NCBI GenBank assembly: GCA_017307755.1
Contig: JAFKGQ010000012.1
Coordinates: 248,001 to 312,000 of the forward strand
Source: Chitinophagaceae bacterium
GTDB taxonomy: Bacteria > Bacteroidota > Bacteroidia > Chitinophagales > Chitinophagaceae
DNA length: 64,000 nt
Direction: 5' to 3'
The notes beneath the pieces were generated by a model that saw only the letters and a program-made list of their open reading frames with translations, was not told the origin of the DNA and did no database searches. Of this stretch, positions 1-7,081 are shown piece by piece. The position numbers and the translations under genes were made by a program. Each line of letters starts with the position of its first letter. Position 1 is the first letter of the stretch.

Positions 1-229
1 AGGTGCTTTCGAAGATCTTATCAGCATTACCGGCCTCGAAGCCTTCCCTTCTTTGAGAGCGGGTGACCTGGCCGGCGGGCAGGTGGGCGAATTGCGGTAA
101 GACGCGCCGCTCCAGGAATTTATTGAAGAGGGCTACCGTGTTATAGCCTTCAGGCAGATTATGTACGCTGATAGTAAAGTGATTGAGATAGTACCTGTTA
201 TAGATCACCCAGGCGGCGTATTGCCCCCT
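1..229 (-). pseudogene. DUF1338-family fragment (2-oxoadipate dioxygenase-like), 3' end off window
   Basis: The minus-strand frame is open from 229 to the left edge, about 76 codons, with no start codon that makes sense. It contains YAAWVIYNRYYLNHFTISV near its beginning and ADKIFEST at the edge. I recall both as characteristic of DUF1338 proteins, the family that includes the non-haem iron enzyme 2-oxoadipate dioxygenase/decarboxylase; the NHFT histidine is part of the iron site in that family. The frame is blocked upstream by TAG at 230-232, and the N-terminal third of a normal protein is missing. It is therefore either a 5'-truncated gene or a gene with a frameshift near 230. The rest lies outside the window, so an intact protein cannot be excluded. 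Identification is from memory of the family motif. Confidence 0.45.
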
Positions 230-295
230 CTATTCCCATCCCGGGGGACCTCTACAGGACCTCTACAAAATAGAATTGCAAGCTGAAAAATGATC

Positions 296-529
296 TTATC
301 GCGCCTCCTTCACTTCCATATACGAATTCATGAAGAGACGACGGTTCAGCCGTTCAATCGCCTTTTTGGCGCTATTTGCCTCCATCTCGATAAATCCGAA
401 GCCTAAAGACCTCCCAGTCTTTTCATTCCGGACAATATGGGACAGCAGCACACAGCCAAAGGGTAAAAACAAATCAGCCAGATGACGGGCGGTGGTCATT
501 TCATTTAAGTTGCCAATATAGATCTGCAT
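296..529 (-). CDS. Small RRM RNA-binding protein
   Basis: A 77-residue protein that is almost exactly one RNA recognition motif. RNP2 is visible as IYIGNL at residues 3-8 and RNP1 as GRSLGFGFIEM around residues 39-49, with the aromatic residues that stack on RNA bases. Stand-alone RRM proteins of about 80-100 residues are common in Bacteroidota and cyanobacteria, where they bind single-stranded RNA; no specific target is known here. The ATG at 527-529 is the only sensible start, because RNP2 begins two residues later. The gene stands alone, with about 190 bp of apparently non-coding DNA before the next open frame on the same strand. A second, more divergent RRM gene lies at 2314-2562. Confidence 0.9.
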   Translation of the reverse strand: MQIYIGNLNEMTTARHLADLFLPFGCVLLSHIVRNEKTGRSLGFGFIEMEANSAKKAIERLNRRLFMNSYMEVKEAR

Positions 530-718
530 AAAAAAAATTATGGCAATTTATATGTGCGAGCTGATGATAGGGCTAACTGGCAGATCAGACAATAAAGTAG
601 CCGGATGAGCAATACTAGGAAGTTACATCTTTATTTTGACAAGGGGTTTATTATCTTCTATCTAAAACGTTAATTATCCTTTTGAAATTTAGAAATTATC
701 TATTAGGCCGGCCCGATA

Positions 719-859
719 TTAAAGAGTACCTTTAAGCCATATTGGGATATACAACATTAAGTACTCGATTCGCTTCTTTTTCTGTCTTGGTTTCGTTTCT
801 TCTACTTTTTGAAGTATTTGTTTAATAAATACGGTGAAATGGCGATCAAGGAAGATGTG
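719..859 (-). other. In-frame open extension downstream of the 92-residue gene
   Basis: Directly after the TAA at 860-862 the same minus-strand frame stays open for 46 more codons, to TAA at 719-721. The encoded stretch is lysine- and glutamate-rich (for example QKVEETKPRQKKKRIEYL) and reads like ordinary protein. One C-to-T change (CAA to TAA) would explain the interruption, giving an ancestral protein of about 139 residues. A run this long can also occur by chance. The remaining DNA between 530 and 718 shows no gene; it holds a GGCCGGCC palindrome near 703 and AT-rich sequence. Confidence 0.35.
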
Positions 860-1138
860 TTATTGGTGTGATATTACGTAATCTTCGCCTCGTTTGAATG
901 CATCGAAGGCCGCGTATGCTTCCTGTAAAATGTCGTCCGGAAGCCCTTTCACTTTTAGTTTTTCCCAGGATATTGTCTCCGGGATAAATTGCGCAAGATT
1001 TTGATGATGATTTCGAAGGAGATCGTGTTTTTCAGACGGCCAGCGTGGCTGCCCTTTTTCGAAGAAATCGATGAATTTTGTTTCAACCCGATCAAAATTC
1101 CTTTTTAGGAGGTCAATGCCTGTAATTTTTTTAATCAT
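860..1138 (-). CDS. Hypothetical protein, 92 residues, possibly truncated by a stop codon
   Basis: A soluble, charged, mostly helical-looking protein with no signal peptide, membrane segment or Cys/His cluster. I do not recognise a family. The start ATG at 1136-1138 lies 68 bp from the ATG I prefer for the divergent ketoacyl synthase gene, so the two share a short upstream region. The frame stays open for 46 codons past the stop, so this may be the N-terminal two thirds of an originally longer protein. It could equally be an intact small protein with a chance extension. Confidence 0.55.
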   Translation of the reverse strand: MIKKITGIDLLKRNFDRVETKFIDFFEKGQPRWPSEKHDLLRNHHQNLAQFIPETISWEKLKVKGLPDDILQEAYAAFDAFKRGEDYVISHQ

Positions 1139-1206
1139 GTAAATTAATGTGGTTAAAGGTAAGCAATATAAACGTCATTGAGCTTTATTCTTTAACACAG
1201 TCAAAT

Positions 1207-2286
1207 ATGTATCGTTCAATTATCACTGGCTCCGGCGCATACATCCCGGAGAACATCGTAAGCAACAGCGATTTTTTGTCGCATGAATTTTACACGGAAG
1301 ACATCACCCCTGGTGGAAAAACGTCGGCCAGGGTTATAGAGAAGTTCAGTAATATCACGGGCATTCTCGAGCGGAGATATGCTACGGAAGGGCTTTCTGC
1401 TTCACATATGGCGGCAAAAGCGGCCGAACTGGCCATTCTGGACAGCGGCATAGACAGGGAATTTATCGATCAGTTGATCGTAGCCCATAATTTCGGCGAC
1501 ATGAAGGATGGTCAGTCATTCCCCAACATCGTTCCTTCGCTTGCCTCCAGAGTAAAAAAGCTGTTGGGGATATCCAATCCTGCATGTATACCTCATGACC
1601 TCATATTCGGCTGTCCCGGATGGCTTCAGGGAATGATACACGCCGATGCATTTTTTAAGGCCGGTATGGCGAAAACAGCCTTGATCATTGGTGCAGATAC
1701 TTTATCACGCTTCCTGGACCCGCACGACCGTGACAGCATGATTTTTTCCGATGGAGCCGGGGCCATTGTCCTGGAGTGTAAGGGGGTAAAGGATCGGTCT
1801 GTCGGCCTGCTGTCAACAAGCGTTCGTTCCGACTGCGGAGATGAAACCAGTTTTATTCACATGGGAAACTCGCAAAATCCCGAAATAGGCGCTACCCCCC
1901 AATATTTAAAGATGAAAGGCCGAAAAGTCTACGAGTACGCGTTGCGTCATGTGCCCGCAGCGATGAAAGAGTGCCTGGACCGGTCTGGCAATCCCATCGA
2001 AAACCTGAAGGCTATATTCATTCACCAGGCCAATGAAAAAATGGATGAGGCAATCGTAAAGTGTTTCTATGGTTTATATGGCATCGCCGATCCACCTAAA
2101 AATATTATGCCCATGTGTATTCAGTGGTTGGGCAACAGTTCGGTCGCCACCATTCCCACGTTATTCGATCTTGTCAGGAAGTCATTATTGCCCGGATTCG
2201 AATTGAAAAAGGGGGATCTTCTTCTTTTTGCTTCTGTTGGCGCAGGAATGAACATCAATGCAGTATGCTATGGCTACGATTGTTGA
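1207..2286 (+). CDS. 3-oxoacyl-ACP synthase III family protein (FabH-like)
   Basis: A thiolase-fold condensing enzyme that joins an acyl-CoA or acyl-ACP to a malonyl unit with loss of CO2. The frame is open from 1147, but I choose ATG 1207 because SIITGSGAYIPENIV is the typical FabH beginning, giving 359 residues. The catalytic triad is present: Cys136 in IFGCPGWLQG, His273 in FIHQANEK and Asn310 in GNSSVATIP. FSDGAGAIVLE is the usual second-half motif. No acyl carrier protein or reductase lies next to it, so it is probably not the housekeeping fatty-acid starter enzyme. Similar stand-alone copies make starter units for special lipids or aryl-polyenes in Bacteroidota. Substrate unknown. Confidence 0.9.
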   Translation: MYRSIITGSGAYIPENIVSNSDFLSHEFYTEDITPGGKTSARVIEKFSNITGILERRYATEGLSASHMAAKAAELAILDSGIDREFIDQLIVAHNFGDMKDGQSFPNIVPSLASRVKKLLGISNPACIPHDLIFGCPGWLQGMIHADAFFKAGMAKTALIIGADTLSRFLDPHDRDSMIFSDGAGAIVLECKGVKDRSVGLLSTSVRSDCGDETSFIHMGNSQNPEIGATPQYLKMKGRKVYEYALRHVPAAMKECLDRSGNPIENLKAIFIHQANEKMDEAIVKCFYGLYGIADPPKNIMPMCIQWLGNSSVATIPTLFDLVRKSLLPGFELKKGDLLLFASVGAGMNINAVCYGYDC

Positions 2287-2313
2287 CCTTGCCATTTGAT
2301 TCTTTTTATTGTT

Positions 2314-2562
2314 TCAGTATAGTTCTGAAGGAAGTTCGCTTACAGAAATAATGTTTCCTTCGAAGATCGTCTTATCGAGAGAGGCGATTGCCTGCTTTGC
2401 CTGTGCCAATACAGGCATACTGACCTCTCCGCTCTTTAACGACCTGCCATTTAAGGAGTTCCTGTATACCATTGCATTATCGACACTGCCGTACGGAACG
2501 AATAGCTTTCTTAGTTGGGCGTCAGTGGTGTTCAAGCTGATATTGGAGACCTTAATATTCAT
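2314..2562 (-). CDS. Divergent RRM-type protein with degenerate RNP1
   Basis: An 82-residue protein with the length and helix-strand order of a single RRM. RNP2 reads IKVSNI at residues 3-8, and the loop plus RNP1 region reads GRSLKSGEVSM at residues 39-49. Compared with the RRM gene at 296-529 (GRSLGFGFIEM), the two aromatic positions of RNP1 are replaced by serine and valine, so stacking on RNA should be weak or absent. The rest of the domain, including FVPYGSV and the second helix with ALAS-like packing, is kept. It may be an RRM that binds protein, or one with altered RNA binding. It is convergent with the FabH-like gene. Confidence 0.75.
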   Translation of the reverse strand: MNIKVSNISLNTTDAQLRKLFVPYGSVDNAMVYRNSLNGRSLKSGEVSMPVLAQAKQAIASLDKTIFEGNIISVSELPSELY

Positions 2563-2626
2563 GAATAGTGTATTGAGATGTTAAATGTAAGCTTATTTCA
2601 AGGCCTGGTGGAATTTTGTTTCATAA

Positions 2627-4651
2627 TCAGGCTTCTTCACCGTGAAGGCCTTTTATGTTCATAGACATACACAAAACAAATTCCGCCCCCACACTATTCT
2701 TCGCGTTATAGGTCACCGTGCATCCGATGGCTTTTGCCAGGTCCCTGATAATATGCAGACCCAGACCAGTCCTCGCCCCGCTGGGGGCTGATTCGTCGTA
2801 TAAGGCTTTTAATTGTTGGTCGCTGGCGCCGGGGCCGTTGTCCGAAATGGAGAGGAACAGGTTGTCCCCCTGGCGCCAGGCTTTCCAGGCGATATGTCCA
2901 TCTGTCTTCTGCTGCAATGCCTTCATGGCATTGGCCGTCAGATTGTACATGATGGTTTGAAGGTAGTTCTCGTCGGTCCGGAGGTCCAGGTCATCGGCAG
3001 GGGGGAAGTTGATAGCAACATGCTCCGTGTCTGGAAAGTTTTTCCGCAGGTAAGTAAACAGGCTTTCCACCGGGACGACGGAAAGGGAGGGTTTAAAATG
3101 TTCCATCTGTCCCTTGCTCCATAGCAGCATGGCTTCCATCGTTTCCAGCAATGATTCCGCAGAATCGGAGATCTTTTTTTCCCGGTGGGCAATTTGTGCT
3201 TCGCTCAGGAGTCCCGGCCGCATCTTTTGCAACTGGAGGAAAGTGATGAGGTTGGCGATAGGACTGCGCAGGTCGTGACTGAGAATGCCGAAGAATTTTG
3301 CTTTTACTTTATTGGCTTCGTCGAGTTCATTGTTGAGCACCAGCAAAGTGGTGTTGGTCCTTTTGCGTATCAGACTTTGCCGGTACAGCAGTCCCCCGAT
3401 GACGAACAGTAAGATCAGGCCGATCGTCAGGAATAATTGTTGTCTGTGCTGATTGACGATGGTCGCCTGATTCAACGCGATCTCGGCATTCTTTTTATCC
3501 AGCTCCAGCTTGCTCATGGCGGAAGCGATCTTGTTTTTGTTCTCCTGGGAGTAGATGGAGTCCTTGATCTCCTGGTAGCTTTTATAATTCAGGTAAGCGC
3601 CTTTATAATTCCCAGCCAGGGCATAGGCTTCGGCCAGGGAGATTTGAAATTCCGATTGGGATGTCTTAATGCTTCTTGTCCCGCTCTTTTGGACGGCCTC
3701 CTCCAGGTAAGTGGTAGACAGATGCAATAGTTGCTCCCTGTTACCAACCTGGCTTTGTTTTGCAAGTTGCAAATAGTAATAGCCGAGGATGCCCGTATTA
3801 TTGATGGCATCTTCAGCCGAAGGTCCCGTAACATCCCATATTTTTTTAGCCTCCAGGCCATTTTTTATAGCATTGGAATAGTCCTGCAGGCTGGAATAAT
3901 AGTCCGCTATGAAGTTCAACATCGTTGCTTCCTTGACCTTGTTCCCGCTGACCCTGGCAAAGGTCAGGGCCTTGCGGTAATAATAGATGGCTGAGTCCCC
4001 CTTATTGAGACGCTGGAAAATACCCCCGATCACGGACAGTGGACCAGGGAGAAAGTCCTGGTTATCATTCAGGGTATAGGCGGCAACGGATTGCCTGGCA
4101 TAATCGAGCCCTTTTGTATAATCTTCCTGGTATTCATACACCAGGCCCAGGTTCTCTGAGCCAAGGCCGATGAGATAATTGTTTTTCAGCGCCTTGCCTA
4201 TTTCCAGGGTATTCAGGAAGTACCGGGCAGCCGCGACAAAATCGCTTTTGGCCTTGGCAATGGTTCCCATATTATTACTGGAGGCGGCAATGTTGAAGCT
4301 ATCGTTGATCTTTATAAAAAGGTCCAGCGCTCTGCGATGTCTGTTCAGGGCGGAATCCAACAGTCCTTTGGTCGTAAAAATATTTGCATAGGCCGTATTG
4401 AAAACGGCGATACCCCTGATCCAATTCATACGGCTTACCAATCCCATGCCCATATCTGCGTATTTCAAAGCCGAGTCGGTATTTACGTCCTGGTAATAGT
4501 TGGCGACATTATTACAGATCCTGGCCCTCATCGAATCATTTTTGGCCCCGGGCAGGACGGATACTTCCGAATCGACCAGGGCCTGTCCTTCTTTCTGGGC
4601 CTCTGCGAAAAGGCTATATAGCAAGAGGATAAGGAAAATTGTGTATCGCAT
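2627..4651 (-). CDS. Sensor histidine kinase with N-terminal TPR repeats
   Basis: A 674-residue membrane sensor kinase. Residues 1-18 form a signal peptide ending in AEA. About 350 residues of TPR-like helical repeats follow (YYRKAL and similar), facing the periplasm, then one membrane helix (LFLTIGLILLFVIGGLLY) near residue 405-425. The cytoplasmic part has a HisKA box, FFGILSHDLRSPI, whose His is the phosphate acceptor, and an HATPase domain with N-box NLTANAMKAL, G1 DNGPGAS and G2 RTGLGLHII. It follows the LytTR response regulator gene by 9 bp, in the same operon. A HisKA kinase paired with a LytTR regulator is less usual than a LytS-type partner. Signal unknown. Confidence 0.93.
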   Translation of the reverse strand: MRYTIFLILLLYSLFAEAQKEGQALVDSEVSVLPGAKNDSMRARICNNVANYYQDVNTDSALKYADMGMGLVSRMNWIRGIAVFNTAYANIFTTKGLLDSALNRHRRALDLFIKINDSFNIAASSNNMGTIAKAKSDFVAAARYFLNTLEIGKALKNNYLIGLGSENLGLVYEYQEDYTKGLDYARQSVAAYTLNDNQDFLPGPLSVIGGIFQRLNKGDSAIYYYRKALTFARVSGNKVKEATMLNFIADYYSSLQDYSNAIKNGLEAKKIWDVTGPSAEDAINNTGILGYYYLQLAKQSQVGNREQLLHLSTTYLEEAVQKSGTRSIKTSQSEFQISLAEAYALAGNYKGAYLNYKSYQEIKDSIYSQENKNKIASAMSKLELDKKNAEIALNQATIVNQHRQQLFLTIGLILLFVIGGLLYRQSLIRKRTNTTLLVLNNELDEANKVKAKFFGILSHDLRSPIANLITFLQLQKMRPGLLSEAQIAHREKKISDSAESLLETMEAMLLWSKGQMEHFKPSLSVVPVESLFTYLRKNFPDTEHVAINFPPADDLDLRTDENYLQTIMYNLTANAMKALQQKTDGHIAWKAWRQGDNLFLSISDNGPGASDQQLKALYDESAPSGARTGLGLHIIRDLAKAIGCTVTYNAKNSVGAEFVLCMSMNIKGLHGEEA

Positions 4652-4660
4652 CGTAAGGGG

Positions 4661-5368
4661 TCAGGGCTTTAAAAAATTAAGTGAATCTTTATAATTCCTT
4701 CCTACGGGCAAAGGGACGTTTGCGACCAGCACTTCACCCGCGCTGACCTTTTCAATAAAGTGTTTATGTACGGCAAAGCTCCGGTGGATGCGGATGAAAT
4801 TGCGGAATGGCTCTTCTTTCAGGAGATTGCCCAGGGTGGACAGCACCGCATATTTCCGGCTGGTTGTCACGATGCTGGTATAATTGTTCAATGCCTCGAA
4901 GTAGATGATCTCATGCAGATGCAGCTTTACCTGTTTCGTCCCGTCTTTTATAAAGATGGTATCTGCGCCCAGGGTGTGGTTTAGTAATTCCGCTTTTTGA
5001 CGGATGATAAAATAGTCTTGCAGTCTGGCCGTTGTTTTTGCAAACCGCTTTGACGAAAAGGGTTTTACCAGAAAGTCCAGCGCGGCCATTTCAAAGCTCT
5101 CCAATGCATAGTCGGGATAGGCAGTAATAAAGATACAGGCAGGGATATGCAGCAATCGCTCCCTTAGCTCCAGCCCGGTCATGCCCGGCATGTCGATATC
5201 CAGGAAGAGAGCGTCTGGCGCCTTTTTTTGTGCGGCTGCCAACCCAGCTGCGGCTGAATTATAGCTGCCTGTTATTTCTAAATAGGGATAGCCTTCCAGG
5301 AAAGAGATGATCGTATGCAGGTCCACCTCATCGTCATCCACTACCATGCAAGAAATTTTATGGGTCAT
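4661..5368 (-). CDS. LytTR-family response regulator
   Basis: A 235-residue transcription regulator. Residues 1-120 are a receiver domain with the acidic pocket VVDDDE at 9-14, the phosphorylation site Asp57 in LFLDIDMPG, and the conserved Lys in FLVKPFS. The C-terminal half is a LytTR DNA-binding domain (IIYFEALNNYTSI, FRNFIRIHRSFAVHKHFI, VGRNYKDSL). LytTR proteins bind pairs of short direct repeats on one face of DNA; such a repeat lies 63 bp upstream of its own start, at 5431-5460. It is the first gene of a two-gene operon with the kinase and is divergent from the TIG lipoprotein gene at 5529, which is its obvious candidate target. Confidence 0.95.
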   Translation of the reverse strand: MTHKISCMVVDDDEVDLHTIISFLEGYPYLEITGSYNSAAAGLAAAQKKAPDALFLDIDMPGMTGLELRERLLHIPACIFITAYPDYALESFEMAALDFLVKPFSSKRFAKTTARLQDYFIIRQKAELLNHTLGADTIFIKDGTKQVKLHLHEIIYFEALNNYTSIVTTSRKYAVLSTLGNLLKEEPFRNFIRIHRSFAVHKHFIEKVSAGEVLVANVPLPVGRNYKDSLNFLKP

Positions 5369-5401
5369 TTGGTGCAGAATTAGGGTTGAGGGGGTTCCTT
5401 A

Positions 5402-5409
5402 CAAATATA
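5402..5409 (-). promoter_or_regulatory. Candidate -7 element of the LytTR/kinase operon
   Basis: On the minus strand this reads TATATTTG, a full match to the Bacteroidota -7 consensus TAnnTTTG, 33 bp upstream of the response regulator ATG. A clear -33 TTTG at normal spacing is not seen; the nearest TTTG is only 13 bp away. This would be expected if the promoter depends on an activator. Confidence 0.45.
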
Positions 5410-5430
5410 AATAATAATAATGCAAAATAG

Positions 5431-5460
5431 GTCGTTGACCAATTTAAATTGTCGTTGACC
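5431..5460 (+). promoter_or_regulatory. Direct repeat, candidate LytTR binding site
   Basis: GTCGTTGACC occurs at 5431-5440 and again exactly at 5451-5460, with a 10-bp AT-rich spacer. The copies are therefore 20 bp, about two helical turns, apart. Known LytTR regulators bind pairs of short sites with a GTT core at about this spacing. The repeat sits between the divergent regulator gene and TIG lipoprotein gene, roughly 33 bp upstream of a -7 element for the latter, a normal place for an activator. The link to this regulator is inferred from position and layout. Confidence 0.5.
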
Positions 5461-5492
5461 CATTCGCTCTTTTCCGGGGGATTCTCCTGGAG

Positions 5493-5500
5493 TAGGTTTG
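5493..5500 (+). promoter_or_regulatory. Candidate -7 element of the TIG lipoprotein gene
   Basis: TAGGTTTG matches TAnnTTTG fully and lies 28 bp upstream of the ATG at 5529. No good -33 TTTG is found about 20 bp further upstream, consistent with activation from the direct repeat at 5431-5460. Confidence 0.5.
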
Positions 5501-5528
5501 TTCCAGTAACATAAAAATCAAGCTGGAA

Positions 5529-7016
5529 ATGAAAACAATACGACAACTGCTGCAATGCCCGCTGGTAATGATCTTATTACTGCTTTCGGCATCCTGCAAT
5601 AAGAGCAACCCTCCTGTAACGCCACCTCCTACTATCACTAACATCACCCCTAATTCGGGGAGCGCCGGTGTCACGGTTACTATAACGGGCACTGATTTTG
5701 GCGCTACTGCGGCAGATAATACGGTCAAATTCAATGGGACCGCTGCCAGTATTACCAGCGCTTCGACCAATTCCCTGGTGGTGGTTGCTCCCGCTGGCGG
5801 CACTACAGGGTCCGTGACCGTCACTACGAAAGGCGGTACCGCCAATGGCCCTGTTTTCACCTATGTGGTCATACCGCCGCCACCCACCATCACCTCCATT
5901 TCTCCTGTCTCCGGGAGCGTCGGGACCACGGTGACCATCAATGGCACCAATTTTAAAACCACGGCAACGGACAACACGGTAAAATTCAATGGAACTGCCG
6001 CAACGGTGCAGACAGCCACGGCCACGGTGCTTACCGTGCTGGCTCCCGTCTCGGGGACTACCGGGGCGGTAACGGTTACTACCAGCGACGGAACGGCAAC
6101 GGGGCCGACCTTTACGTATGTGCCGGTGCCTGATGTTTACGTGGTAGGGACCTCTATTTACGGGCACTCTTACTGGAAGAATGGTGTACGAACCGACTTG
6201 CCAGCCAATTGCGCTCAAGTAAGAGGGATTTTTGTTGCCGGTACCGATGTGTATGTCGCGGGGACGGACAATGCCAGTAACCCCACATATTGGAAGAATG
6301 GGGTAGGGGTCAGCCTGCCGATGTCGTCAGGCCATAACGACGGGAGAGCCACTTCCGTCTTTGTTTCGGGTACGGATGTATATGTGGCCGGCTATGACAT
6401 GATCAATGGTGCTTATGGCGTCCCCCGCTGCTGGAAGAATGGAGTGGCGTTGCCCATGACCTTCAGCGTGCTGGGATATACGCATTCCGTGTGGGTCGAC
6501 GGCAGCGATGTATATGTGGCGGGTTCCGAGGGACCGGCAACCGGGAATCTTATTGCCACTCTTTGGAAGAATGGGGCCCCCACCACGCTGACGGACGGGA
6601 CGAGCGTTGCGGAAGCCACGGGTGTAACGGTTGCAGGTGGGGCAGTTTATGTATCCGGGTTTATAGAGGGCCAGGTACAGCGGGTCTATTGGAAGAATGG
6701 CGTTGCGGTCCCGTTGGCTACTCCCGGTAATTTTGATTGTTCTCAATGGGGTATTTACGTCTCGCCTGCCGGTGACGTGTATGTCTCCGGTATATACCGG
6801 GACCTAGCCAAATACTGGAAGAATGGGGTCATGGTTGATCTGACCACAACCACGCCTGGCAACGGCATCTATGAATCCGCCATCTCCATCACGGGCAGCG
6901 GGTCGGATGTGTACATAGCCGGAAATGCTATTTCCCTTGGAGTGGGCTATTGGAAGAATGGGGTGTTTACGTCGCTGCCCGGGGCCGACCAGGTGAATGG
7001 GATTTTTGTTAAATAA
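5529..7016 (+). CDS. Surface lipoprotein: two IPT/TIG domains plus seven WKNG repeats
   Basis: A 495-residue exported lipoprotein. The signal peptide ends in the lipobox LLLLSASC, about residues 17-24. Two IPT/TIG immunoglobulin-like domains follow, at about 33-112 and 117-197, each beginning TIT.ISP/NSG and carrying the GT.F...A.DNTVKFNGT motif. From about residue 200 there are seven repeats of 40-48 residues, each pairing DVYVAG-like strands with a WKNG motif (variants YWKNGV, CWKNGV, LWKNGA). Seven such beta repeats suggest a seven-bladed propeller. TIG domains usually bind surface polymers or act as spacers, so a glycan- or surface-binding role is likely but unproven. It is divergent from the LytTR/kinase operon, which probably regulates it. 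Confidence 0.85.
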   Translation: MKTIRQLLQCPLVMILLLLSASCNKSNPPVTPPPTITNITPNSGSAGVTVTITGTDFGATAADNTVKFNGTAASITSASTNSLVVVAPAGGTTGSVTVTTKGGTANGPVFTYVVIPPPPTITSISPVSGSVGTTVTINGTNFKTTATDNTVKFNGTAATVQTATATVLTVLAPVSGTTGAVTVTTSDGTATGPTFTYVPVPDVYVVGTSIYGHSYWKNGVRTDLPANCAQVRGIFVAGTDVYVAGTDNASNPTYWKNGVGVSLPMSSGHNDGRATSVFVSGTDVYVAGYDMINGAYGVPRCWKNGVALPMTFSVLGYTHSVWVDGSDVYVAGSEGPATGNLIATLWKNGAPTTLTDGTSVAEATGVTVAGGAVYVSGFIEGQVQRVYWKNGVAVPLATPGNFDCSQWGIYVSPAGDVYVSGIYRDLAKYWKNGVMVDLTTTTPGNGIYESAISITGSGSDVYIAGNAISLGVGYWKNGVFTSLPGADQVNGIFVK

Positions 7017-7034
7017 TATCCGGGTCATTTCTGA

Positions 7035-7042
7035 TAGATTTG
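7035..7042 (+). promoter_or_regulatory. Candidate -7 element of the GH95-like gene
   Basis: TAGATTTG matches TAnnTTTG and lies 39 bp upstream of the ATG at 7082. A TTTG is present at 7005-7008, a somewhat long 26 bp upstream. The element sits in the 65-bp gap after the TIG lipoprotein gene, so the glycosidase may have its own promoter. Confidence 0.35.
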
Positions 7043-7081
7043 CCATGTCATTCCATTTTCACAGCCATAAAACCAACGTGA

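Noticed and set aside
5577..6218. Long antisense ORF of 213 codons opposite the TIG-domain gene
   Set aside because: The plus-strand frame has a signal peptide, TIG domains and repeats; the antisense frame has none of these and its length comes from the regular codon pattern of the repeats.
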